From: Ruminococcaceae bacterium OttesenSCG-928-L11
GTDB lineage: Bacteria > Bacillota > Clostridia > Oscillospirales > Ruminococcaceae
Assembly: GCA_030265885.1 (NCBI GenBank)
Contig: JAJDGX010000003.1
Span: 1 to 47,790 of the forward strand
Length of the DNA stretch: 47,790 bases
Reading direction: 5' to 3'
A model generated the notes under the pieces. The model saw only the letters and a program-made list of their open reading frames with translations. It had not been told where the DNA came from and did no database searches. Both the position numbers and the translations under genes were made by a program. Positions 36,401 through 44,619 of the stretch are shown one piece after another; within the stretch, counting starts at the first letter, position 1; each line of letters starts with the position of its first letter.

Positions 36401-39400
36401 AATCTGCTCACCCGGCTGCATGGCCTGCGCTCCGGGGATTCCGATAATGGTACCTGTCGACGGTGTGCCCTCAATGGTGGCCCCGCTGCTGTTCACCAGC
36501 TTGGGGATGGGCGGATAAGCCGTGTTTGTCAGCTTATCCGGCGCCGTATCTCCCTTGGCAATGGAGTAGCGAATCGTCGGCAGCCCGCTCAGATACTCCT
36601 CGATGCTCTCCACACCTGTGACCTCTTCATTGGCATTGGGCCGCAGAGGCGTGGGGATGTCCCTGGTATTCAGCTGGAAGGAGAAGTAGTTCCCTGTGCG
36701 GTGCAGCGCATCCGGCGAAATGGTCTGTGCCGTGGTGGCGTCGTTGACATCCCGCTGGTACACCAGCTTGTACTCCGCCTCGCCGTGGGCAACCTTGAAA
36801 TTGATGCCAAAGCTGCTGACCGTCGACGACGGATAGTTTGTTTTGTCGTACCGCGCGTACAGTGTCAGAGAATCCAACCGGCTGAGATCGTCGTATCCAA
36901 TGCCGATTTTGCTGTCATACAGGCTGTCCAACTCCGTGGAGCTTGCCACGCCGTAGCGCACAACGCCCAGCACCGGCTCCCCGTCCACAAACTCCGCGTG
37001 TTCCAGGAAGAACGTCGTGTCCTTTTCATAGCTTTTATTGGGCAGGAAGGCGCGTTTCTGCTCGCTGCCCGCCTCCTTGTAGTACAGCCGCAGGTTGGAG
37101 GGGACAGGGCGGTTGTTCGCTGTGTAGGTGACATCGGCGAAATCGCTGGCCGATGTGTTTTTATCCTCGGCGTGGGGAGGGGCGTATTCATGCTTAGGCA
37201 CCGCCACCGCCCGAATCGTCATCTGCGCAATGTCGGCCCCGAACTCCTCCTGTATGGGAACCCCGCTTGTAGCCCGCTTGGTGTTGGAGCCCAGAAGATA
37301 CAGACTCCCCGTGCTGGGATCCGGATTTTCGGTCCAGGTCGGCGTCGACATATTACCTGTTGTGGAAATTGCATAGAGCAGCTCATAATTGGAGGCGTTG
37401 TTGTCGGGGTAATGGATGGTTATGCTGGTATCCCCGTCAAACATGCCGCTTTGTGTCGGCGAGAAGTACGGCTTCTGCATTCGGCCGCCCAGCTTGAAGC
37501 TGTAACTCTGCGTCTGGTTGACCTCTCCGTTTTTGAGGTTCCATGCCCGGATGGTGATAACCTTGTTCAGGTTGATATCCCTGTTCTCACCTATTTCCTC
37601 CAAAAACTCGTGAAGGACAAACGGCCCCGTATAGACGTAGCTCTTTCCATCCACAGGATATTCGATACCCATCTCCGTCTGCGCATGCGGCTCAAGGAGA
37701 GCCTCCTGGCCGGCATCGCCCTTTTGCAGGATGTCGCTGATATTGCTGAAGGACGTCACCCGATTGCGCGACCCCGCGAAGGCATATTCATTTTCGTTGA
37801 CCGCTACGGCAAAGAGCACATCTCCGTCGGTTTCGAAGTGCGCAACATGGTTCTCCCCGCTGTATTTGTTCCATGTGGTTAAGTCGGGGGCATTGCCTAC
37901 ATCGGTATTGCCATTGCCGTCAGGCTTTACCACGGTGTAGTAATACGTCACACCGGTGCTGGGGGCAGGCCGGAGCGTCAGGGCCAGCTCGCTTGCACCC
38001 AAGGACGGCACCGAGGTTTTTGACATAAACGCCCTGTTGGGCGCCTGCGGCACATTGACTGTGGTGTACTCCACCGCAAACCGAATCTGATCCACATACT
38101 CCAAAGCCTGTGTCTGGGAGCCGCCTCCGCCCTCCGCAGTGTCCTTGTTGAAAAATGAGATGGTGCGGACAATGCTCTCCGGATCACTGGCGGGAGGTAT
38201 TCCCTCCACATAGGGGGCGTTCAGGGTATCCCAACGCCGCCAGGACTGCCGGTATCCCTCTTCCCCGTCCAGCGTCCAGTAGTTATACCAGTTGGAATCC
38301 TGCGCCGCACCGTTGAGAATGGGCGTCATCTCCGCGCCGGAGTTAATGGAGGCGTCGTTCTTCCCCTTCAGCGTTGTCGCCAGAGGATAGGCGTTCGTTG
38401 TGCTGGGGGATTGCATCGTATAGGCGCCTTTTGCGCTGTATCGTCCCGAAACATCGGTGCGATAGGGATAGGGATCCTCACGGGTCGATCTGTTAAAATT
38501 GGTTATCGTTTGCAGAGCCAAATCTGTGGAAGTGCTGATGTTGTCTGTGTACTTTGAACCAAGATCCTCCAGTGTATCAATATTGCTCGGTCGCTTTACT
38601 CCATTGATCGTGCTGGCTGACGCGACATAAGTGTAATATCTTATATCTAGGTAAGAAGCAATATTATCTGTTACCCCAATAGCTCCACCGACCAGCCGGT
38701 ACGTGACATGTTGCAGATCAATCTTTGCCTGAATAGCGCTTTGTGTCGCGACGTTGTTGTGCATTTCAATTCCGTCGCCATTGTCCACTGTTTTCCACCA
38801 GATACCATTCTTGTTCAGATAGTACCCCGCAATTCCCCCCGCGTAATTGACAAGGGAAATGTTCGACCAGCTATAGGGATATCTCACTTCGTTGAGGAGA
38901 TAGTCGATATACGTGGAAAACGCATTGTTGACCGCTCCTTTGGCCATGCAGTTGGTGATGGAGGTATACTGGGTGGAAGCCTCCGGCTCCAGAACGATGC
39001 CCGCTATCCCGCCGGCCGCTGCGCCAATGCTGCCGCGCTGCGACGAACTTGTCGACGGAGAACTGTTGGCGTTGTCCGCCGCCCCAAAAAAGCTGTGACA
39101 ATAGTAAAGACTCTGGGGGTTGTAGACAGACACATTCCCCTGATAAAAGCAATTGTCCACCGTGGAATTTTGAGAGCCGGATTCGATTGCTCCCACCACG
39201 CCGCCGACACCCACCGCCAAATCGGTGCTGCCTTTGCCGTTATTTAGCCCTGTGTTTGTCGTATACAGCAAAACCGTAAGATTGCCGTACACCTCGACAT
39301 TCCGTATGGTTCCGTCCTTCAGGCGTCCGGCCAGGATTCCAACCGCGTTTTCCACCTTGCGGGTGTCCGCGTTGGCGGGATCCGGGTATGTGTACACCGT

Positions 39401-39904
39401 CTGCGTCCCATACGTTCCCTTGGCGGCATGGATCCAATCCTCACCGCTCGATCCGGAATAGTATTTGACCCGAAGATTCTCTACGGTTCCCCCGTCGATC
39501 ATCCCAAACAATCCCGATGCCAAAGAGTTCCCCTTGGTGGAGACCGTGCCGGTTCGCAAATAAATCGTATGATTCCCGCCATCGAAGCGACCGGTAAAGG
39601 CGGCGGTCGGCCAGAGAATCACGCTGACAACCGCATCGATGTTCAGATCCTCAGTCAGCGTATAATCTCCTGCAGGATTATTCTTCACATCATTCCAGCT
39701 GACCATTTGGCCGTTGCTGTTGTCTTTGATGATGTTGTCCGAACTGGTTTTGGGCGTCAGAGGCACCTCGTCGGTAAGGAGTGCCATCCCGCCTATATCA
39801 TTGGTTGCCGCCTGTACCTCCATATTGTCAAAGCAGACAGCCAGCAGCGGCAGCACAACGAAAATAGCCATCACGAGGGCTGTAATTCGACGGTTTGCTT
39901 TCAT
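33479..39904 (-). CDS. 2141-aa secreted, membrane-anchored surface protein: GLUG/beta-helix-like N-terminus, chitobiase C-terminal-type repeats, C-terminal TM
   Basis: Signal peptide MKANRRITALVMAIFVVLPLLAVCFDNMEVQAA; repeats such as PGGSVVERGTKLTLRSSTSSSTIIYTKDGSDPT; C-term WIPVPVLVAGGGALAISALIALWSRSKRGGRR; RBS AAGGAGAGG. Confidence 0.85.
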   Translation of the reverse strand: MKANRRITALVMAIFVVLPLLAVCFDNMEVQAATNDIGGMALLTDEVPLTPKTSSDNIIKDNSNGQMVSWNDVKNNPAGDYTLTEDLNIDAVVSVILWPTAAFTGRFDGGNHTIYLRTGTVSTKGNSLASGLFGMIDGGTVENLRVKYYSGSSGEDWIHAAKGTYGTQTVYTYPDPANADTRKVENAVGILAGRLKDGTIRNVEVYGNLTVLLYTTNTGLNNGKGSTDLAVGVGGVVGAIESGSQNSTVDNCFYQGNVSVYNPQSLYYCHSFFGAADNANSSPSTSSSQRGSIGAAAGGIAGIVLEPEASTQYTSITNCMAKGAVNNAFSTYIDYLLNEVRYPYSWSNISLVNYAGGIAGYYLNKNGIWWKTVDNGDGIEMHNNVATQSAIQAKIDLQHVTYRLVGGAIGVTDNIASYLDIRYYTYVASASTINGVKRPSNIDTLEDLGSKYTDNISTSTDLALQTITNFNRSTREDPYPYRTDVSGRYSAKGAYTMQSPSTTNAYPLATTLKGKNDASINSGAEMTPILNGAAQDSNWYNYWTLDGEEGYRQSWRRWDTLNAPYVEGIPPASDPESIVRTISFFNKDTAEGGGGSQTQALEYVDQIRFAVEYTTVNVPQAPNRAFMSKTSVPSLGASELALTLRPAPSTGVTYYYTVVKPDGNGNTDVGNAPDLTTWNKYSGENHVAHFETDGDVLFAVAVNENEYAFAGSRNRVTSFSNISDILQKGDAGQEALLEPHAQTEMGIEYPVDGKSYVYTGPFVLHEFLEEIGENRDINLNKVITIRAWNLKNGEVNQTQSYSFKLGGRMQKPYFSPTQSGMFDGDTSITIHYPDNNASNYELLYAISTTGNMSTPTWTENPDPSTGSLYLLGSNTKRATSGVPIQEEFGADIAQMTIRAVAVPKHEYAPPHAEDKNTSASDFADVTYTANNRPVPSNLRLYYKEAGSEQKRAFLPNKSYEKDTTFFLEHAEFVDGEPVLGVVRYGVASSTELDSLYDSKIGIGYDDLSRLDSLTLYARYDKTNYPSSTVSSFGINFKVAHGEAEYKLVYQRDVNDATTAQTISPDALHRTGNYFSFQLNTRDIPTPLRPNANEEVTGVESIEEYLSGLPTIRYSIAKGDTAPDKLTNTAYPPIPKLVNSSGATIEGTPSTGTIIGIPGAQAMQPGEQITLNYQLIANSTTSYSDGPVQTLTLTIRERLDAPLAIPDPSDPIARDQKIELHTDQPGNNIKIYYMVGGATPQVEWKDGRYVPVGDTLEYTTPIALDSSSPSIMTIRAMTVALDDTVDYSAVETYRYNVSNLSKAPAATAYPATSNENPTGMQRGETIILRPSVPGYDVYYTTDGSLPDPDQYDGANPTATATRLYKDGIPMDPGDGQMEFVVTAIVRDPTQTKHADSDEVQFYYSILQAQTPVAFPHTEENNVTILAPGSSITLSCGTPNTTIYYTTDNSYPTPGSANTYRYDPNVGITMPSDGKAFFTVNAIARQETGSVTVDDSERARFIYSPPTPVQAVYAMPSEGEVVLGTEVTLISGTDGAMIFYEIAYDNDDPKDPVPYQSQPYSEKQPIVINKDTTIRAVAIKDNMQSDYTEYVYEVSKKVSTPRPSIPGGSVVERGTKLTLRSSTSSSTIIYTKDGSDPTKSDNKNRMYGSEIVLDAEEGKSVSISAYAIKDGLSPSDVVSFSYSISKSGDVFTASPPSGSVVDEGSQIILSSSLTDAAIYYTTDGSDPTVDSSSGGSITVRGEPGSTFLIKAVALMGTSTTTTPKMFSYTITARTAPPSSSIPSGAITLKGAKAVLTASEGNIFYTTDGSTPTTSSQMYTEPVAIEKSMVLKAIASASGKKPSTIAEYVYTMAGQVAAPTASQQSGQLEMGTKIALATETEGATIYYSTNGVDPSESNLKDLFVYDSPITVSRPVTLKWFATKSGLHASVLNSATYTVRIPEPEQEEPDETEESYQQTLDRLMTRHDYVNQEAGPLYEKDGVVVRDPENYAVISAPKEALPENVQLKVEHISPTATDKEAVEKELDFEILHLYDVTVMKDGVAVQPSEPVEIGIPIPQQYQNAVIIICYIDDKGDAIAYPTRRSGGVAYAEVSHFSKYAITAAAVDDDDRGLWIPVPVLVAGGGALAISALIALWSRSKRGGRR

Positions 39905-39925
39905 GCTATTTCCTCTCCTTATCGG

Positions 39926-41776
39926 TTATTGCCCAATGCGCAGGCGCACCTGCGGGCCAATGGTCTTGCCCTGCTTGGCGTATTCGTTTCCGGCGGCGTC
40001 CAGCAGATCCTCCATCCGGATTTCCCTGCCGCCCAGCGCAGCCATATGGGCCGCATGCAGCGCGCAATTCTTGATCTCTGCGCCGGTCAACTCAAACTGC
40101 GCCGCCAAAAAATCAAAGTCGATGTCGCCCACAGGCGCTTCCCGGGGGAACACGCCTCGCCACATGGCGCCCCGCATGGCGGCATCCGGAACAGGAAAAT
40201 GAATCATGTAGCGAATCCGGCGGCGAAACGCTTCGTCAAAATTCTGCAGCAGGTTGGTTGCCAAAATGCTGATGCCGTCATACTCCTCTGTTCGCTGCAG
40301 CAAATAGGCAATCTCGGCGTTGGAGTATTTCTCCTGGCTGTCGGAAGCTTCTCCCCGCCGGGCAAACAGCGCGTCCGCCTCATCGAAAAACAAGATGCAA
40401 TCGCATTTTTCGGCTTCGTCAAAAATCTTGCCGATGTTTTTCTGCGTTTCGCCGATGTATTTGCTGATAAGCTGGGACAAATCCACCCGATACAGCGCCA
40501 GCCCCAGCTCATTGGCCAGCACCATGGCCGCCATGGTCTTGCCGGTGCCGGAGGAGCCGTAAAACAAAATCGACATTCCCTTTCCATAGGGGGATTTTGC
40601 CGCGAAGTTCCAGTCCTGGTATACGGTTCCCCGCATCCTGGCAAACCCGCAAATGGATTCCAGCTGCGATTTCTGTCGGGTCGGCAACACCAAATCCTCC
40701 ATAGTCAGCGATGTTTCCAGCCGCTTTGCCCCTGTCATCAGGGTTGGTGCCGCCGCATCCGCAAACAACTCCCGCACCGTCTGATCCGACAGCGCCCCGC
40801 CGCAGGACAGCATTTCCGCTCGCAACCGGTTGGCCAGTTCCGCGATTTGCCCCGGATTCATTCGATACAGCCCGGCGGCTTCCTCCGCCGACCCAAAGCC
40901 TCTCAGGGAATGCTCGGGCAGCACGCGCTCCATCATCCGGGCCCGCTCCGGCTGTGTCAGCGACGGCACCCGCCGCAGCAGCAGGATTCCCTCCTGCCCC
41001 ATGTGGGGGCGCCCCTGTGGGCCACAGGTGACAAACACAATGCCCAGGGTGTTGGACAGCCGCCGCAAAAGCGGCTCATCGCCGTGTCCGTATTCGCACA
41101 CGCATATGTACAGCCGATACAGCAGCGCCGTCAGCAGCAAATCCCGTTCTGTTCCGCCGGTATAGCCGGCCGGATCCACTGCAAGGAGCCCCCCCATAGT
41201 GGCCGCCGCCAGCTTTGCCAGCAAAAATTGTCTGCCGCTGCCTTTGTCTCCCTGCAGCGCCAAAACGACAGGGGAATGGGGTGTCTCTCTGTCATACCGC
41301 GCCAGAAATTCCCGCATTTCCTCCAGAAGTGCCGAGCCGTGACACAGCTCCCCCTCCCCCGCATCCCACGTCACTCCATCCGGGAGCCGCGGCATACGCC
41401 CGCACATAAAATCCTCCGCGGCCGGCCGCAGCACAGCGTCCCCGTCGACCGACACAAAGAGCAGGGCCAGGCTTTCCTCAGCCGGTCGCTCCCCTATGCT
41501 TTGGCATATATCCAGCAGTTCGCCCCAGCCGAGGGAAGCCGCTCCTTCCGACCACCGGCACAGGGTATAGGCGAAGGCGAAGGCCTCCGGCTCCTCCAGC
41601 ATCAGGGCATAGCAAATCCGGGCAAACGAGGAGGGCTCCTCCTTTTTTGCCTCGGCTTCCAGATATGTCCACAAAAGCTGGCTGTTCTCGCGCGCCTGTC
41701 GAGGCTCCGCCGCCAGCCTGCCCATCTGCAGAATCTGTTCATCCACCATGCCGCCAAATGTCGGGTAATTACTCAT
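39926..41776 (-). CDS. CIS-associated AAA+ ATPase (Afp15-like), copy 1
   Basis: Walker A GSSGTGKTMAA, Walker B CILFFDEADALFARRGE, arginine finger region EAFRRRIRYMIHFPVPDAA. Start placed at ATG 41776 (MSNYPTFGG), overlapping the upstream stop by 8 nt. Confidence 0.92.
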   Translation of the reverse strand: MSNYPTFGGMVDEQILQMGRLAAEPRQARENSQLLWTYLEAEAKKEEPSSFARICYALMLEEPEAFAFAYTLCRWSEGAASLGWGELLDICQSIGERPAEESLALLFVSVDGDAVLRPAAEDFMCGRMPRLPDGVTWDAGEGELCHGSALLEEMREFLARYDRETPHSPVVLALQGDKGSGRQFLLAKLAAATMGGLLAVDPAGYTGGTERDLLLTALLYRLYICVCEYGHGDEPLLRRLSNTLGIVFVTCGPQGRPHMGQEGILLLRRVPSLTQPERARMMERVLPEHSLRGFGSAEEAAGLYRMNPGQIAELANRLRAEMLSCGGALSDQTVRELFADAAAPTLMTGAKRLETSLTMEDLVLPTRQKSQLESICGFARMRGTVYQDWNFAAKSPYGKGMSILFYGSSGTGKTMAAMVLANELGLALYRVDLSQLISKYIGETQKNIGKIFDEAEKCDCILFFDEADALFARRGEASDSQEKYSNAEIAYLLQRTEEYDGISILATNLLQNFDEAFRRRIRYMIHFPVPDAAMRGAMWRGVFPREAPVGDIDFDFLAAQFELTGAEIKNCALHAAHMAALGGREIRMEDLLDAAGNEYAKQGKTIGPQVRLRIGQ

Positions 41777-42584
41777 CCTGTCCCTCATCGCCATTCCGAT
41801 TTTCCGGCAAACCGCTGTCCAGACGGCTCTTCTCGCCGCCAAAGCGTCTGCCCCGGTAATACTGGAATATTTCCTGCTTCTGCAGGTCAAATGCAATATT
41901 CAGTCGCCTGAAAAACAGCCTCGCCGCCGTATCCTTTCGGACAATCAGCGAATTGTAGCGATTTTGCAGATACAGCGTCTCTCGCTCCTGCAGCCGCAGG
42001 GCCTGCAGATCTGCATACCGGGCCTTTGTCAGTGCGCTTCGCACCTCGGCTTGCAGGCGATGCTTCTCGTCCCGCGCTTTCTGCCGCTCCTCCAGTTCCT
42101 CGGTTCTATCCAGAAACGGCATGGTTTTTCCCAATGACTCCATGTTGCCGCGGTAGAGATACGGCGCTATCGACTGGGCCGACCAGGGCTTGCTTTCCAG
42201 GTTATACACCAGGGCAGCCCCACCATTCCGCCGCTTGGAACTGAAGGCGATATTGGGCGTCCCTGTCTTTATCTGGCGCATCATCTGGTATTCTTTCAGT
42301 TCCTTCTGATACCGGGAGGGGGCCGTGTCGTAAATCGAGGTCTTGATGTTGGCAAAGAGGAATGTCTTGCCTTTTTGGGGGTTGTAGCCCAGCTGGATTG
42401 TCCCGTAAATGCCGTCGATTTTCAGCAGTCGGTCACTGCCCATAAAATCCGGCACATCCCGGTTCTCAAAATACCCCTCAATCCTCTGGTGGGCCCGAAA
42501 GGGATCCGACCGGTGGTGAACCGGCTGTGTCAGCCTGGAAAATGTTTCCTCTGTCTTTCGTTTTTGCTCCAGAAAACGCTCCAC
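41769..42584 (-). CDS. Hypothetical protein, first gene of the main minus-strand CIS operon
   Basis: Likely GTG start at 42584 (VERFLEQKRKTEETF) after GGGAGG; charged coiled-coil-like second half; coupled to the ATPase. Confidence 0.6.
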   Translation of the reverse strand: MERFLEQKRKTEETFSRLTQPVHHRSDPFRAHQRIEGYFENRDVPDFMGSDRLLKIDGIYGTIQLGYNPQKGKTFLFANIKTSIYDTAPSRYQKELKEYQMMRQIKTGTPNIAFSSKRRNGGAALVYNLESKPWSAQSIAPYLYRGNMESLGKTMPFLDRTEELEERQKARDEKHRLQAEVRSALTKARYADLQALRLQERETLYLQNRYNSLIVRKDTAARLFFRRLNIAFDLQKQEIFQYYRGRRFGGEKSRLDSGLPENRNGDEGQDE

Positions 42585-42754
42585 AGCCACACCTCCCGTC
42601 ATTCCAATCAGATGAACATTTACTTACTATTTTATGGCATTCTTTCGTGTTTTCCTACTATCCGAAAGTATAGGATTCCGGGTTTTTGGTATAGTTTCCC
42701 CGGATTCGACAACTCGTTTTGACATTTTTCTCCCTTTTTCTCCCCTTTACCCTA

Positions 42755-42782
42755 TTGTGTGATCGAAAAAAATGTGTATAAT
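42755..42782 (+). promoter_or_regulatory. Candidate sigma-70 promoter for the LuxR gene
   Basis: TTGTGT - 16 bp - TATAAT upstream of the 42970 start. Confidence 0.45.
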
Positions 42783-42873
42783 TGAATTAATGAGGGGCCC
42801 TATTATGACAATTTTTGCTAGCATTCATTTGCATCATACACAAAATTTTTCATATATGAAGAGTTTATTTCCC

Positions 42874-42912
42874 CAATGTGACAATGTGTAAATATTATGT
42901 GGATATTATGTG
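42874..42912. promoter_or_regulatory. Two pairs of tandem direct repeats in the divergent intergenic region
   Basis: CAATGTG-A-CAATGTG (42874-42888) and ATATTATGTG-G-ATATTATGTG (42892-42912); four ATGTG boxes. Confidence 0.5.
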
Positions 42913-42969
42913 ACCAAGCAAAATTGTTGTAGTAGAGATAAATATGCCATATGGGAGAGGTTACGCTTT

Positions 42970-44541
42970 ATGAATGGGGACAGGATTTTAGCAGAGATGG
43001 ATGAACAGCTGCAGGCGCAGCAATATGAACGTGTTTTGGCACTGCTGAACGACGCACCGATCGCACAGCTTGAATACGGCCACCTCGCGCCGCTTCTGGA
43101 CATACTCGCACGAATTCCCGACGAACTTCTTCGTGCCTCTGTGGAGGCCTGCTACCGCATGGCCATGCTCCGGCTGTTTACCGGCGATATGAACGGCGTT
43201 CGCAAGTGGCAAAACGCCCTCATCTCCCACCGGGAGAAACTGGCCGAGGGCTCGGAGGAACGCCGCCTGTTGGAAAATCGCATCTTCTGTCTCGGCATCG
43301 CGAGCCCCCAGGGGCAAAACGCCAACTTCCTGATGAATCTTGCTATTCTCTCCCACGAATACGCCGACGCAAAATTCCCGCTGGCAAAGCTTTCCGCCAC
43401 CCGTGGCTTCCCCAGTGTACTGCGGGGCGCCAAGGATTTGTCCGCCCTGGGCAAACACTACCGCGCCTCCGCCAGCATCGTTCAGCCGCTTCTGGCTTCC
43501 CTGTTGGAAAGCCCCAAAGGCGTGTGTGAAGCGGCCATTGCGGAAATTCTATACGAGCAGAACGACCTCAACGGCGCCACGGTGGAAACAGCAAACGCCA
43601 TCAACGCCGAGGATCCTGAAATTATCTTCGCCGGCTTTGCCGTGCTGGCCCGCATCGGCGCGGTTGACGCCACCGCCAAACCCCCCGAGGAAATATTGGA
43701 TTATCTTTCCTCCATTATCGATTCCCAGCAGACGGGGTGGCTTCGCCCCAATTTTGAGGCTTTGAAGATTCGCTTCGCCATTCTGAAAGGCGACAACGAC
43801 GCCGTGCGGCAGTGGCTGGAATCCAGCGACATCAATGACCTGAGCGTCTGCATCGCCCACAACTATTACCGCATCCTCACAAAGGCCAAGGCCTACCTCT
43901 CCTTGGGCGAATACCGCTCCGCCGCCACCCTTCTGGAAAGCCTGTACGCGGCACTGGAGGACGACTACCGCCCTCTGGATCGCATCGAGTGCCTTACCTG
44001 CAGCGCCATCGCCTTCGACGCGCTGCACAGCGCCGACCACGCCATGAAAAAGCTGGAAAAGGCGTTGCTGCAAGCCCAGGAATTTTCCTATGTCCGGGTC
44101 ATCGCCGATAACGGCGGTGCCGTGTACAACCTGCTGGCCAAGTATGTAGCCGACACCAATCCCCCTCACGAGGATTTGCACATGGGCTTTGTCCACAAGG
44201 TCATGCAGGCTGCAGCATCCTTCTCCGAATCCTGGCCCAATTTGTACGGCATAGCGGCAGAGACCGCCTCCACAGCCCCACAGCCCGCCGAAGAGGCCAC
44301 GCCGGAGCCGGCTGCCGCCCCGGACACCGCCGTACCGGAGGTAGAGCTGACCCAGAGTGAGCTGCAGATCCTGCAGCTGCTGGACAAAGGCCTCAGCAAC
44401 AACAAGGTCTCCAAGCAGCTGCACATCGAGGTTTCCACCGTGAAGTTCCACGCTTCCAACATCTATCGAAAGCTGGACGTATCCAGCCGGGTCGAGGCCC
44501 TGAATCGCGCCCGCGAATTGGGGCTGATTACCCGCGCTTAG
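42970..44541 (+). CDS. LuxR-family regulator with TPR-like N-terminal region
   Basis: C-terminal HTH VELTQSELQILQLLDKGLSNNKVSKQLHIEVSTVKFHASNIYRKLDVSSRVEALNRARELGLI; helical repeats upstream; ATG 42970 after GGGAGAGG. Confidence 0.9.
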   Translation: MNGDRILAEMDEQLQAQQYERVLALLNDAPIAQLEYGHLAPLLDILARIPDELLRASVEACYRMAMLRLFTGDMNGVRKWQNALISHREKLAEGSEERRLLENRIFCLGIASPQGQNANFLMNLAILSHEYADAKFPLAKLSATRGFPSVLRGAKDLSALGKHYRASASIVQPLLASLLESPKGVCEAAIAEILYEQNDLNGATVETANAINAEDPEIIFAGFAVLARIGAVDATAKPPEEILDYLSSIIDSQQTGWLRPNFEALKIRFAILKGDNDAVRQWLESSDINDLSVCIAHNYYRILTKAKAYLSLGEYRSAATLLESLYAALEDDYRPLDRIECLTCSAIAFDALHSADHAMKKLEKALLQAQEFSYVRVIADNGGAVYNLLAKYVADTNPPHEDLHMGFVHKVMQAAASFSESWPNLYGIAAETASTAPQPAEEATPEPAAAPDTAVPEVELTQSELQILQLLDKGLSNNKVSKQLHIEVSTVKFHASNIYRKLDVSSRVEALNRARELGLITRA

Positions 44542-44556
44542 GCCGAATCCTGAATC

Positions 44557-44607
44557 AAAAAAGCCCTTTTCTCCACCCCACTGCAGGGATAGAGAAAAGG
44601 GCTTTTT
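44557..44607. terminator. Bidirectional terminator between luxR-type gene and ATPase copy 2
   Basis: AAAAAAGCCCTTTTCTC...GAGAAAAGGGCTTTTT. Confidence 0.85.
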
Positions 44608-44619
44608 CAGTTAACGCAC

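Noticed and set aside
35159-37882. 907-aa plus-strand ORF and neighbours 33884..35128, 31665..33650
   Set aside because: Antisense shadows of the surface-protein gene and the 608-aa CIS gene.
39428-41911. 827-aa plus-strand ORF over the ATPase
   Set aside because: Antisense of an AAA+ gene with intact Walker motifs.
42667-42720. Minus-strand promoter for the CIS operon
   Set aside because: TATACT/TATACC-like -10 candidates exist but no -35 at acceptable spacing could be supported.
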